DNA from: Fusarium oxysporum f. sp. lycopersici 4287 | Taxonomy: Eukaryota; Ascomycota; Sordariomycetes; Hypocreales; Nectriaceae | Direction: 5' to 3' | Length of the DNA stretch: 64,000 nucleotides | Assembly: GCF_000149955.1 (NCBI RefSeq) | Contig: NC_030995.1 | Span: 1,798,001-1,862,000, forward strand | Shown: positions 19,712 through 32,293 of the stretch, piece by piece | How positions within the stretch are numbered: position 1 is the stretch's first letter | How the letters are laid out: each line of letters starts with the position of its first letter | Notes under the pieces: generated by a model | What the model saw: only the letters and a program-made list of their open reading frames with translations | What the model was told of the DNA's origin: nothing | The model's database searches: none | Translations under genes and position numbers: made by a program

Positions 19712-20697
19712 TCACCAAGGCATCAACAGACCGGCTCCAGTCAGCAACCCGACCATCAATGCAACCCTTGAGACAACCCCTCCGACCTTTGACAGAGTCG
19801 AGGCAGCATTATCGTTGTCTTTAGCCTTCCCATCCTTATCATCATCAGCATCATCCTTGGACCCATTCTTAGCAGCCTTGACATCTTCAGACTTGTAGAT
19901 CATCTCAATCGCAGGAAACTGTCTAGCAATAACCATAGAAGCAACAAGACTAGGATCACTCCATTGCTCAGTCAACGCAACCGTCTCCGTAGTATATGTT
20001 ATAGAGGGAAGGAGAGAGATAAGCCCGTCTGTATCAGAAACACGTTCACCCTCGACGGTATGGACAGTGACAAAGGCGCTCTCGGGAAATCCCTCATAAC
20101 AAGCGCTGTTGTAGCCGGCTGAAAGAGCAGGGGCAATGGAGGATCTGCAATATCCGTAGGGGAGAGAGTCCCAGCCGCTGCGAGCGATGGAGTTAGTGTA
20201 CAGTAGAACAGGCTGTATAAGAGGGCTACATACCTTGGGCAGCACCACGCTAGAGTCTCGGAAGGCTCCAAGACTTTGAGCCACCATTCATCGGAACCCA
20301 TCTGAAGGGGCTGCGATGAGTTCACGGTCGCCGTGGTGGTAAAAACACCACTCCTAAACGCGGAGCCAGTCTTATCACCGTGTGCGAGTAGTCCAGCGGT
20401 AGTCCAACCTTCAGGACAGTGAATACCAGGAGAGTGAAATGGGTGGATGCCCTGTCCAGACTTTGGATGACTGTACTCTTTGATGAAGGAATCTACGGCA
20501 GCCTCAGAGGGAAGACATTTTCCATAAGGGTCAATCTCACAGTCAGGAGAACCAAATCCGTATATCAAGGAGCTCTCGAGAGCATAGACGAGATGATCGG
20601 TTGTTGCCCTGGTGCATGCTGGAGGAGGCGTGTAAGTCGTAGTGAGAGGACCAATATTGGTGACAGATATGCCAAAGTATTCTGTAGCAGTAGGCAT
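19712..20697 (-). CDS. Fungal surface/membrane protein of unknown function
   Basis: Two exons (20234-20697 and 19712-20177) give 309 aa. The 56-nt intron has GTATGT, CACTAAC and CAG. I recognise the pattern of a lineage-wide uncharacterised ascomycete family: N-terminal YFGI-x-VTNIGPLTTTYTPP, a central cysteine-bearing block with CPEGWTTAGLLAHG and SETLAWCCPSGW, then ARQFPAIEMIYKSEDV, an acidic/Lys linker, and a hydrophobic C-terminal segment (VALMVGLLTGAGLLMPW). The tail could be a membrane anchor. No clear N-terminal signal peptide is seen with the start at 20697; an ATG 22 codons upstream is an alternative. The two exons lie in different frames, and splicing joins them without loss. Confidence 0.8.
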
Positions 20698-21248
20698 GTT
20701 GACTGAAGAATGATCTGGTAGTACTTCAATTAGGTAAAGTTGTCGTGATTGATGGTATTTCATGCATCGGTGATATCCTGGAGTTTATATACAGTTTGAT
20801 CATGAATATACCCGGAGAACTATCAGCTGCCTCCTCGCCTACGGGTAAACGGGACGAGCTTCCAGACAGCTGGTGTGATTTTGAGGCTTAGGCATTGCGT
20901 AGAACATCATATTTGGAACCAACAGTTTTGCAGAGTGCTCTCTGTGGCTTCAAGACCCGGCCAGTTCCCATCTGAGCTTGGTGTAAGGCACAGCATGCAT
21001 ACCCTTGCATGAATGCTAGGCCAAGACTCTAGAATATTTCGGGGAGGGAGCCAAATGTGATAAATTATACGAAATATGTGTTGATTGAACAATATCATGA
21101 TCTATTAATCGTTGATAGTAATTTGTTTTGTGATTGCTTTGCCGGTTCGTGTCCCTGGATATCAACTTCATCTCATCTGCTAAACCGGGATTCCTATACC
21201 TGCCTGCACCCCCTCAAAGATTTCAATGCCTTCTCTTTTCCAGCACGA
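20698..21248. other. Intergenic, no gene seen
   Basis: Upstream region of the minus-strand membrane-protein gene and 3' flank of the next minus-strand gene. Confidence 0.5.
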
Positions 21249-21989
21249 CTAGGTAATAGCAATAGTAGTGTTATCACGCATCGTCTTCTGCCAGAAGCAC
21301 AGACAACTCATAAGTGCCATGATCTTCCACTGCATGCCCAGTTCACTCGTGGCACCACTACCAACAAGTTGAAAAGTTCCAATCTTGTGCATGCTTTTCC
21401 AATCACCGCTTCCAGCCCACACAGCCACAACCTCGTGACCGTCGTTTGTAATTCCATTCCCCCGATCTGGTTCATCGTTGGGGTTGCCGTCATTAGGCTC
21501 TTCGGCTCCGTGACCCAGCCGGACAAGCTTCCAGCCGTATCTTGATTCTCCGACGCTTTTGACTTCACTGCCGTGAGAGCGCCTCCATTCGAATCTTTCG
21601 ACATGTCGGTCTGCGCCTCGACCGACTTGCATGCCGAACCAGTATCGGTCCTTCATTGTGTTTTTGCGCCGTAGGATCTCTCTGCCTGATGATTCGTATT
21701 CAGGGACAGAGGGGAGGAGGATACCGTAGTCGACTCGCCATTTGCCTTCAGGCTCAGCACCGGCGAGGATAGGGGAATCTGAGCTGGGGCCGTCGTGTAA
21801 GAGCATCTGTCCGTACCAGCCAGCAGGAAGGCTGATGGAATAGAGAGGCTCTCTGTCGGGCTCTCCCAGGTGAACAAGGATCTTAGATGAGAAGCCCTTC
21901 TTGTATGAGGCGCGGAGTACATGGGGAATGCCTCGTTGGGCCGAGTGAGGCGACATTTCGGGTACTATTTTGGAGTCGGAGTGTCCCAT
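21249..21989 (-). CDS. Uncharacterised fungal protein, 246 aa
   Basis: A single uninterrupted frame from ATG at 21989. Notable stretches are ILVHLGEPDREPLYSISLP, WYGQMLLHDGPSSDSPILA, ERFEWRRSHGSEVKSV, WKLVRL and HEVVAVWAGS. The order (beta-rich body, a W-R-R segment, then VVAVW) resembles fungal hypothetical proteins with a tubby/LURP-one-like C-terminal fold, but this is a resemblance from memory. There is no signal peptide. The C-terminus is weakly hydrophobic (IMALMSCLCFW). Function unknown. Confidence 0.65.
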   Translation of the reverse strand: MGHSDSKIVPEMSPHSAQRGIPHVLRASYKKGFSSKILVHLGEPDREPLYSISLPAGWYGQMLLHDGPSSDSPILAGAEPEGKWRVDYGILLPSVPEYESSGREILRRKNTMKDRYWFGMQVGRGADRHVERFEWRRSHGSEVKSVGESRYGWKLVRLGHGAEEPNDGNPNDEPDRGNGITNDGHEVVAVWAGSGDWKSMHKIGTFQLVGSGATSELGMQWKIMALMSCLCFWQKTMRDNTTIAIT

Positions 21990-22441
21990 TGTAGCGATTT
22001 GAGGAAGGTAATTGAAAGATCTCTGGTGTTGCTGATCAGCGTTTGACGGGAGGCGCTTGAACTTATACGTTTGCCTACGTGTGAGGCTGATAGCTTGTAT
22101 CTGCCTTATGCTGGAAAATATCAGCTAAAGATGAAACTGGAGCAAAGTTCAATCGACAAAGCGCTCCATTGCACCAGAAACGGTATAGTGACGATGACCT
22201 CAATACAAAACCACAGGGGTGTGCTGACTGTGCCGCAGGGGAGCAAGCTGTTCGAGAGGCATAATTGGTTGTAGTGCGCATAAGCTTAGTCGAAGACTAC
22301 GTGCAATGGGGCTGAGCTGACATGGGCCACCAAAAATGGCCAGCCTACAAGTGGAATTCCGAATGCCTTCATATAGGCGAATATGCTGCATGGCATGAGC
22401 CCGATGGTGATCAGTTTAATGTCAAGTATCGATATTTTCAC

Positions 22442-22467
22442 AAAAAAAAAAAAAAAAAAAAAAAAAA
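22442..22467 (+). repeat. Poly(A) tract, 26 A
   Basis: An uninterrupted run of 26 A in non-coding DNA. No retroposed gene is visible just upstream, so it is best called a simple repeat. Confidence 0.8.
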
Positions 22468-23766
22468 CTCAACAAACATTGCGCTACACTGTGGCAATTA
22501 ATGGTGTGTGCTGACCCGTGACCGGCCTCGATAGCTGGAGGACAGACACAACATGTAAATAATATTATGGTTAAGTGATGTGCGTTTGTAGTCCAAGAAA
22601 AGTCGATAAATTTTAACAAGATAGTCATCAAAGGAAGTAACTGTAGACGTGCAGCTTAGAATTGAATCTTGATTCGTTGTAGAAGGTGACATTATAAAGG
22701 ACAGGCTATTCTCGCTCCCCCTAATCCAACTAGATATCTTTCAAAGACTGCAATTTGAAGACATGACTCCCTGTTAAACTCTTTGCTTCCATCTCTGCGT
22801 ATTCTGAAGGACTCTCGACATCCCAAGTCCAAATAAGACAACAGGAAATGGACTTCAGACAGAATACCATATACCTCCACGATGTCCTCAGTCCCTCAAC
22901 TAGTAACTCCCCTCAAAACACCAAACGCTATAGCATCAAACTTGAACACAAACATGCTGGCGGTCAGCCAAGACTCTAGGTCTAGCCACAACAGTTGCTG
23001 GTGATCCTATAGTTGCAAGTGGGGAGGCTGGGCTTGACTTGTTGCGGTTGGAAGGACGTGAGACAGCTATAAAGGGAATTGTAAGCCGGGAGAATAAAAT
23101 CCAGAACGCAAGTAAAGAGCAATAAGCTAGATGTGAGAGAGCTATCTCCCAGATCCATCTATCGGGAACCAGGCTATCAGAGATATGTCATTTGCAGCTG
23201 AGCATGTTGTGCCTGAAAGCAGGTGATCAAGTTTTCAGATAGACGCTCATTTAGGGATAGTGATTAAGAGCGGGAGGCACAGATATTGAGACCCGGAGAG
23301 GCTGTAAGAGACAATCTATTTCGCTTGCTGGTTTGGGAGGGTCCTTGGCAAGTTTCCCGAGTGCCTCTGGATGAAGAGTGGGCAGTGAGACAAGTCGGAG
23401 AGTAGTGGTGAGATTCGCTCCGCCAAGACTGACGGGGTTCTCTAAGGATGCCTCGAAGGGATATATCACCTGTGTGTGCATCGAAGTACTGTGATGTGTT
23501 GCAAGTTGACATATTGACTGCCGAAAGGCATCTCATATGACTTGCCATTGCTCCTATAACGAGGGTATGTGTCCACTCCTGGAGCGCTTTTTTGAAGTGT
23601 TATAGAGAGTTGGATATGGCTGATAACTGGAACCCATTACGTGTGTTGCCTCGTGTTCTCTACCAATGTGTTAGCTGAGGGCACATTACCCCTGAGAGTT
23701 GGAAGGCACCTTGAGAGAAGAGATATGGAAGCAAGACAAAGAGGAGGATTAATAGTCATCAGGCTG

Positions 23767-24392
23767 TCAAAATAATGTGCTTATGATGCTCGGCCATTGT
23801 ATGCTGCTGTACTTGGTGACAGCCTTGGAGTAAGTTCTGTGTGGTGATATAAGGCGGGCTTCCTGGACTTGGTGGGTTGACGGGAAGAATGTCTTTGCAC
23901 ACGATGTTGATGCAACATGATGGACAATCAGAGTGAAAGAGAACTGGAGACCTTCCCCCATGTGAGTGTCCCGGCGACTAGTCTAGCGACACCGTTAGTT
24001 ATGAATAAAACGATGTACATGAGACGATTCTTACCTTGAGCCCCGTCTGGGCTTCGAGTGGGCGGGCAGGGCATAAAGTAGGCGTAATGATATCTGTAGA
24101 CGCCCTGCCCACCCGCCACTCGCGGATTACCAACGAGTGGCACCAAGAAAATTCAGCTAGAACTTGCTCCCAGAACCAAAACGACGTACATCCATTCGCT
24201 TCGTCCTTGCTGGAGAAGTCAGCCAGGTTGGCGGCACCAAGCACAACATCAAGAACTTACCGAATTGCTCACAAGGACGAGCAGAGTGCACCGATGGCCA
24301 CTAGAAATGTTGTTATTGGCTATTGAGGAGTCAGTGTGCTCACGTCGGGGTCAAAGAAGACTGAAGGTTGACTTTACCTGTGTTGCGGCCAT
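23767..24392 (-). CDS. Putative small spliced gene with secretion-signal-like start
   Basis: Hand-built model: exons 24378-24392, 24273-24319, 24035-24209, 23767-23982 (150 aa). The introns have GTAAAG...TAG, GTGAGC...CAG (branch GGCTGAC) and GTAAGA...TAG (branch AACTAAC). All phases agree and the frame stays open to the stop. A TATAAAA motif (near 24595 on this strand) and a C/T-rich leader precede it. The first exons encode a hydrophobic start (MAATQPITTFLVAIGALCSS) like a signal peptide or anchor; the rest has no motif I know. An 18-bp-scale inverted repeat lies within exon 3. It could be a small secreted protein or a chance open path through a non-coding transcript. Confidence 0.4.
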
Positions 24393-27263
24393 CGGTGCAC
24401 CATTTGGGGGCCGTCCAGCATCAGGCTTAAATTTTCTGGTTGTTTGATGATTTTTGGGGGCCCGATACTGGACGGCTAGGCCTTGTTGATGGATGAAAGG
24501 CTTGTTGGGATAGAAAAGGGGGATGACAATTTGTGGTGGTTGTTGTGAGGAAGAAGAAAAGAGGGAAGGGAAGAATGGCGGGTGGGCTTTTATAGGATGA
24601 AAACCCAGAAAGGAAGGCAACACATGAAGCACTAAAGCCTCTGGGGTTCAGGGGGTTAACCACTGAACCGCTTGATCGGGTGTATCGCCCTCTCTAGATG
24701 CCACCGTCACTCCTTTGTTTTTCGTTTGATACTGGTTTGTTACAGACATACCACGATGTCTTTTGTTTTTAACACCCCAAATATTCATTTAGTATTGGCA
24801 AGCAACTTGTAGATCCGCCTCCCCAGTTTGCATGGTCTTGTGCATCCCCCGCTTGGTCTTCTGTTGCTTGCTCCCGACCGTCTTTGAATTTCCCATAGAC
24901 AAAAGCACGCCTTACAGGTCAAACAACCCAGTCTCCACTCATATGACGGCGTGGATGCATTCAATGTCCTTACGGAACCAAAGGCCTGGAAATTCGGTCG
25001 CGGATCTCCGTGTTGCCTACCCAGAACTCAACCCTCAGTAACGCAAAGGCCAGACCTGAGAGTGTCCCGAAGAACATCTACTTTTCAAACCGCTGCCTCT
25101 CATACTAACTAATCCAGATCGCCAGTCATCTTGTACCACAGTCCCTCCCTGAAACCCGCCCCAAGCCTCGACCGCCCCAAGCCTCGAAGGCGAAAGCTGC
25201 CCTTACTGTTCAGCCACGAGACGACTCCTAAAGAGCAGAGGACAGATGTGACAACAAGTTCAAAGGCATTCGCCATCAGGAAGCCATTACCGAAATCCCT
25301 CTCCCTGTAGCAAGATCTGGCCTGGCCCAGAAGTCCCGCCAAACGACAACGACGCAACTCCAAGCTCAACCTGGGAGCCTCCAAGACAGCGCTCAAGAAG
25401 GCACGTTCAAAGCACTATACTAGCAGTTAATTACTTCCTTCTACCTTGATTTTCGTGAAAGGGTGCACTTGCTTCGTATCGGGGCTCGATCCTTGCATAG
25501 AGCGCACAAAACCAGGGGCTGCCAGAAGAATCATTACGGGCACCTGCTACCCGCCAGAGCTCCGAGATACAAGAGAAAAATAGCCTTGCCAGTGGATAGT
25601 GGAAACTTCCACGCTTTACACTGCATGACCCCTATTCCACCTCCCAGGCCGTAATCGACAATCGAACTGGACGGTAGACCCAGAGCGTCAAGGTTAAGCA
25701 ACCCAGCCTGGCATTGACGTAGGTTTCGAGGTGAGTGATAGAGCGTCGGCCAACCTGTTGGTTCTTTTGAGTTCAAAGCCCGAAATGTTCGAAAGCTAAT
25801 CATACTCAATAATAGATTCCCTGCTTGGGTCCCGACTATCGAGACAACGGCCGCCTTTTATCTCGAGCGTATTCCTATGTTAAACTTAAACAAGCCGTAT
25901 CGCCTTGACCTCTCAAGTTTGAAGAAGACCACATCAACCAAGCCTCTGAGTGTGCGATACGAAGGTTACGACCTGAAGGGACCCCTTTGTTCTCCGCTTT
26001 TGGTATATCAAACGACCACCAGCAACTTGCCGGCCGCTGGCACAACTCCCATCATATCATTTTGGCGATAGCCCTTCTATTTGTTATTGTTGCTGTCTGT
26101 AGAGTTCGGACATTCAATGCTGGAAACAATGGCGAATTCTTTGTTGGGCGAAGCTAGTCAGGAGTCATGTTGCTTCGCAAGTCGAGCTCGTATTGCTGTC
26201 CCACGACAAAATCACTTTGTCCCCCATGAGCAAAGGCTTTGTGTGTGCAACGATATCTCACACAGCACCAAAGAGCTCTTTGATTCACAGTGTGCTTGGA
26301 TATCCGTCACATCTTCACCGGGGAATTACAGGTGCAGCTGTGCCTTTTGATGTGGTTCGTTGACTTCCATAGAGCGAATCGGCCGATCTGCCAGGACATC
26401 TACCACGAGTAACGAAACCCCCATCATCCAATCCCATAAGAACGATTTGGGCCCCTGAGGTCACTCAAGCATCTAGTAGCACAAAATCCTTCCTAAAACT
26501 GTCAAGTTACTCCGATCAGACGGCTTGAAAGAAGACGAAGCTTATTTGACGAGTTCAAATGCACGATCAGGGAGCCCAGCTTCAATAAGGACCAAAGCAA
26601 TTCACAATATCTTCAATTATGACCAATAGGTCTACAGAGTTTGTTAGCTCGGCTACGAGGAACTATTGGCCGAAGCAAGAGAGCGGCAGAAATCACTTGC
26701 TGTGTACTGGCCAGATATCCATTGGTTCGTGATAGCGGGGCGATCCCAGCAACGGATGCGATGATATTTCGAGCGGCTGTGTATCAAGACAAAGACTGAA
26801 AGTTTATGGACAGCTTCTTCAGTCCATGCTCTCAAATTCCACTCATTAGGTATGCGCTTCTCTTGTTCGAGGAGGCCTAGTTTCACTGCTTGGGAAGCCC
26901 GTTTAGACCTGTGGCTTGGGTCGATCCGTTCCGGCGAGACATTAAGGGTTCTCATCATCTATACAGACGAGACGTAACTCATTTTCGTCAATCTTGAGTG
27001 ATCAACTGGATGCCCATTTTGGTTTGGACAGGCTAATGACTTAAGTGCATGAACCAATCTGGATCTTCTCCCAGCTCAGGGGTTGGGGTCAGGGCAGGAT
27101 GGCAAAAAGATATAGAAATTGATCGAGTCGTGCTGACTTGATTCGCTGGCTACAGAGGTCGAAACTTAGTCAAGAGTAGTAGCTTTCCCAGAACCTTCAT
27201 CGAATTCAAGCAATACTTGGACTAAGAGTGCAGTAAGATATTTTCCCCTGTCACGAGATCCTA
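24393..27263. other. Gene-poor region
   Basis: Nothing beyond the promoter of the small spliced gene is supported. A few short frames (for example 25877-26071) have no motif or splice support. The stretch 21990-23766, on the other side of that gene, is likewise without a supported gene apart from the poly(A) tract. Confidence 0.45.
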
Positions 27264-28290
27264 TCAAAGGTACTCTGACACGGCCAAAGCCAGGGGTATC
27301 ATAGCCAGGACAAGACCAGGTACCAATCCCGCCGCAGCGTTGCCCGGAGCAGCCGTAGTGGCCGATGGTGCATCACTGGCTGTTGCGGAACCACTTGTTT
27401 CGGCAGTAGCAGTAGCAGCAGCTGTGCTAGTTTGTGTTGATGTACTCTCGTCTTTCAGCGCCTTCTCGTACCGCTCAACGACAAAATCGACCACCTCTTT
27501 ACCGTACTTCTCAAAGTAGCTACCATGGGTCTCGTTGTTCTTACCCACGTCACAGTATACATCGCCTGTGTCACAGTACGAGCGGATGATGTCACTGTAG
27601 TTGTCCTCGCACAACTTTGTCTCGTTGCTGGGACGTTCGAAGATCTGTAATCACGCGTTAGAGTTGAGATTCGTTTCACTACATGCCTTGTATACTCACT
27701 CCGTCGTTTTTACTAGTGCCCCTGTCGTACGTCAAGTTTGCCACGTGGCTTGGGTCGCCGAACGCGATGACCGCAACAACTGCTTCATTTAGTTTCTGTG
27801 TCTGCAATAGATGGCTGCAGGGATGCTCACCGCTGTCTTTGACGAGACTCATGGTCAAGGGCTTGTTGTCGCTTCCCCCGCAGAATACATCAGTTGCAAC
27901 TTGTCCACCCTGACTTCTCGTTAGTAGTGCGTCTTGCATCGTTCAAGGTCAACCAACCTGAGAGTAGCCAAATACGGCAATTTTACCGTTGGGGCATGAG
28001 CTGTGATAGCCATCGAGGGCTGCAGACAGGGCCTTGACTCCGGCTTCCTCGGAATCGAAGTAGTCGGGATCCTGGAGAGTTGCGGGATAGTCAAGAGGGC
28101 TGACAATTGAGCCATTGACGCGTTTGCTGACATCCTCTGCAATCTCACCGATTCTTCCAGATCCCTTGTCCTCACCAGTGCCCCGTACAGCAATCATGTA
28201 CAATCCATCCGCGCATTTCGTTTTCTCCCCTTTGTTTTGACTGAGAGCCGTGGCCGCAAAAACGGCAGCAGAGAGAGCGAAGGGACGCAT
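27264..28290 (-). CDS. Secreted, probably GPI-anchored cutinase-like esterase (CE5)
   Basis: Four exons: 27958-28290, 27831-27909, 27700-27779, 27264-27644; 290 aa. A signal peptide (MRPFALSAAVFAATALS) is followed by a cutinase fold: IAVRGTGED, then the nucleophile elbow GYSQGG (serine at the exon 1/2 junction), AFGDPSH, then YCDTGDVYCDVG with the catalytic aspartate and a family cysteine pair, then THGSYF with the catalytic histidine. A Ser/Thr/Ala-rich linker and a hydrophobic C-terminus (GLVPGLVLAMIPLALAV) suggest GPI anchoring. It likely cleaves ester bonds in cutin, acetylxylan or similar polymers outside the cell. Intron 2's acceptor could be GAAG or, three bases on, CAG; the second is used. 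Confidence 0.9.
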
Positions 28291-30776
28291 AGTGGCGATG
28301 AAGGGTTAAAGTTTGACGAAAGTTGGTGAGGAAAGTTGGGAGTCAGAGCTGTAAGAAATAGGTCAGTCAATTTGCGGACAGGTCCGGTGATTGGGGGTAT
28401 TTATCTCATCTCCCAGAGGAACCAGCCTCTTCCAGATCGACCAGGTTTATCGCGTGAATATTCGTTTTTGGATCGGGAGCTTCCAATGGCGGTTTAGTTC
28501 GTAATAAAACGATGGAGAATCCTTGTAACCCCGCAGGTTGTGATCCGAGGTTTGTCTTAGCTTTGGTATGGGGCTAGTGAATGATTTCCCTTGTGAGAGA
28601 TGAAAAAATAAAGAATGACAGTACTTGTTGCTTGCTAATGGATTATGAAAATGAAGAAGATGGTGATAGTGAATTGCTGCTTTGGTTACCTGCGATAGGT
28701 CAGAAATAAAAGTTCATAACGACACTCTCCAATCATGCTGCACTCGACCAACCCAAGCTGACTAAATGGACATTGCCTAATTAAATCCGATAGCATAAAT
28801 GTAGCGAAGGAAGAAGATAACTGCGCAAACAAAAAGAAAAATCTTGAGGATCTTCATCTTTGTACTTGAAGAAGCATATGTATCTGTATCAGTTGGTGGT
28901 GTTGAACGTTACACACTTTTATTGCTTCTACTATCCAATGTACTAGGTACCCTAAAGTTGCCTCTGTAGCACAATAGGCTACAGGCTACAGCCACTCGAC
29001 TCAGATATGCACTTCTAGAACAGTCACTTTGCAGTTTTTTGTACGCCGAGACGCAACACAAAGATTGTACAAGAATTACATCTGAAACATGAGATTGAAT
29101 TAGATTTGTACACGTCAGAATATGAAGACTCACCTCATGTTCTCGTTACACCGTTTTTTTATGCCACAACTGCTACTGAAAAAGCCATCTTGGTGAAGTG
29201 AAACAAGTTACTCCCGTCTACTCTCTAAAGAATGGAAGTTTTGGAGATTTTCCCAACGTTTTCGTCCAAGGTAGCACCTAGACAGAAGGCTTTAAGATAA
29301 TAGCAGAAGCTACCGATAGGGCAAGGCTTTCATTTAAGGACAATTCAAGATAAAGTATCCTTGAGTTGGCCTGTGGACTAAGGGGAGTTCATTAATACAA
29401 AATTAGCGGCAAATATGTCTGTGGTTTTGAAAAGAGAAGGCCGAGAACCATGAGACTTTATTACCCTTCGCATGAGTTCCCTGGTGCTTTACAAAGTTGC
29501 TAGCTGCGAGTTATCCATTGAATGAAGCATCGAGAGAGGTGCTGCACAGTGCACTTGCATTGGTCGTGTGATACGTCAAGTCCGTTAATGAACCCCTGAA
29601 TCGAAAGTTGGAAGGCTATCAGAAACAGGTTACTCCGTCAGGGGGGTCGTAGTGTTATTTCGATGATTGTAAGGACTAGTAAAATCAAACACGTTCCTTG
29701 ATCATTGGAGGATTGTCGTGTGACTGGTGAGCCCGAGGTAACGTAAGCATAAGTTACTGGCGGAACATTTTCGGCTATCAAGATTGAGACCCTAGCCAGA
29801 GCTTGGTAACACACCGGCACTCCCATACAAGCTTTCAGAGAACGTAGCTTTTACATTGACTTTTGAGATATCAAAACCAGCCCCTTCTAACGACCAGCTA
29901 CAGAGTATCTGAGTGTCGACGAAGCATTTCACATCCCATGCTATCAACCTTCAGTTTTCCAAGATGCCAGGCCAGGCCGTACCACAGATCAATGGCCACA
30001 AACGACTGCCAATCTCATGGGACCTAAGCTTCACGGTACTGAGCACGGATAAGACTGACCAGAGAAATTATACAGGCTGCGGCTTCTCGTAGCGCTATTT
30101 GCTGACGGCAGGGACGCCTCAGCTACGACGTGTTTAGAAGACGAAAGCCTGGTATCTGCAAGGTTCTCTTACGACGTTCAACCATCAAGATAACTTGGCT
30201 GACCATGATACAGCTTACCTTGACCACCACCGAGCCATTAAACCGATTTCCGCAAGAACGGGTCCCCAGAGCCAATCTCAGGAGCAGCACGCACTGAGAA
30301 CGCAATTAACACATAACGGGCTACACAACAATAGAAGAACAAGACGAGCTCACTCCCAATCGCTTTCAACTCGCCTAGAAGTAATGTCGAGAGAGAGAGC
30401 GGAAGTCGTTTGGGCACAACGTTCCTGGAAAGTTGCCCGGCTGGGAAAGACCAAAGCGCCCAAGGCTTTCGACGGCCTCCCGATCCCAGTAGCTATCAGA
30501 GGGAACAAGACTCATCGAGACACAGAAGCAGAGACGGCGAAGTGTTTCAAGGGCTAATGGCACCAGGGGCAAGCATAGAGGTCGTACTGCTATCTGCGGT
30601 TAAAGATTCAGGGGTAGAACGTAAGGGACAAGGGATCAATGCAAGCTTTTCTTGAAAGACTGGTTCCTAATTACACAAATAGTATCGTATCCTATGATAT
30701 ATTCCGTATAACTTGCTGCGCCTTCGTATGGTAGGTTGCGCTGTACTTGTTCCCCGCCTTTATCTGTCCTGTCCTC
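28291..30776. other. Intergenic, no supported gene
   Basis: Promoter side of the cutinase-like gene, then about 2 kb with only short frames lacking any motif. Confidence 0.5.
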
Positions 30777-32293
30777 CTAAGTCTGACCCTTCAACCTCGC
30801 TTCAACACAGCCACCAGGAACGCCTGGAGCACGCCAAGTCTTGACCAATTCGAGCCCAGCAGCGTCAAACATCTTCTGAAACCCTGCTTCAGTACGCTCT
30901 TTTCCGCCCATCGTCATAACAGCCTGATCAAGAACAGCGGAGGCAAAATCAGCTTCTCCTACACGAGGAGCCAGGACCATTTCGCAAATGAGAACTCGAG
31001 AGTAAGGCTTCATGGCTTCGGCGAGGCGATTCAGGATCTGTATTCCAACCGCATCTGCGTAGTCGTGGAGGATCATGCGCATAAAGTAAGCTTTAGCCCC
31101 TGAATTTGGTATTAGTCGTGGTTCTTGTGGGTTGGCGGGAGTAGCGTACCTTTTACGGGCTGCTCCGTCATAAAGTCATGCTCAACAAGTTGAACACCGT
31201 CAGGGAGAGTCTTCTTCGATTTCGCAAGCTGTATGACTTCCGGTCGTTCCTGAAGCATGCAATTCTTGGGCGACAGGTCAGGATGAGCTTCGAGGATCTT
31301 GTTAAGGACCGTTCCTTCACCACCGCCAACGTCCACAAGCTCTATGGTGGCGTTGTCCGTATCTGGGGAGTCGTTCTTGAGGGTGCTGAAATCAAAGTGA
31401 CCAGTAACAGGAATTGCAACATCAATACCGGCCATGCCTGTCTGGAAAGTTTGAAATCTCTCGGGGTTCTGCATCATGATGCTCCATACTGGCGTTCCCT
31501 CTTGCTTCCAGTAAGCAGTATACGGGTTATATAGGGGGTCTTGAGGCTCTTCGTATTTTCCTTTCGAAACAAGATAGTCGTCGAAGTTGTGCATATGTTT
31601 GAACCATTCATCGTACCTGCGAGACGTTAGATAAGCCTTAACGCCACTCAGCTCCTAAACTTACATTGCCAGGAACAAGTGGCCTGGCGCAGGCTTATCG
31701 AGGATGTAAGCCAATGAGAATTTGGTGTGCTTATACTCGCCGCCATCGGGTTCTGTTTGGTCAAGGAAACCGGAAGCAACTGCAGGAGGATGTAAGACCA
31801 TGCTGACCAACGCTCTTGGCAAGGGGACTGACCTAACACGCGCCCCATCCGCTCTAAGGTGATTGGGATTTCAGCTAAGACTCTACCAGCCAATAGTGAC
31901 AAGGATCCCTACCTAGAAGTGAGTCTTGAACGCCAGTGGCCTGAGAGAGATCTTGAAGAGATATGGAGCCTGTGGCGGGAATGGTATCGAGGACCTTGAG
32001 CTTCATAAACGTTCGGATAGCAACCAATTCGGCGATCTGAGATATTTGTGAGCAGCTGCATGCTTTCTGACCATATTCCAGGAAGCTGGAGCGAAATTAC
32101 GACTTGCATTGAGACCGTGGTAGTTTGGCTTCTGATCTGGCGTGATGAGGGCATTTGTGAGTGTCCTTGCTTTTTCGAGGATCTGGACCCTAGACATGTA
32201 ACCGTTAAGATCTGGAGCATCGGAATAAGCCTTGGCAGCATCATTGAGGCTGCTGACTAGATCATCGATCTCTTGTTTGTTCGGAAGTGCCAT
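30777..32293 (-). CDS. SAM-dependent O-methyltransferase (COMT-like)
   Basis: Six exons: 32108-32293, 31913-32036, 31833-31853, 31665-31779, 31150-31616, 30777-31099; 411 aa. The N-terminal winged-helix/dimerisation part (VAIRTFMKLKVLDTIPATGS) precedes the SAM site VDVGGGEG (about residues 242-249). The catalytic histidine lies in MRMILHDYAD (about residue 316). This architecture marks the plant-COMT/AflP-like family, which methylates hydroxyl groups on aromatic or polyketide products. Intron 1 uses a GC-AG border (GCAAGT donor) in the only frame-keeping model of normal size, and exon 3 is just 21 nt. It is divergent from the LaeA-like gene, with 443 bp between starts. Confidence 0.88.

Noticed and set aside
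22442..22467. Poly(A) run as a retroposon tail
   Set aside because: No recognisable LINE, SINE or processed gene precedes it and no target duplication was seen.
30195..30557. 120-aa plus-strand frame
   Set aside because: Irregular composition, no motif, no splice signals; treated as chance.
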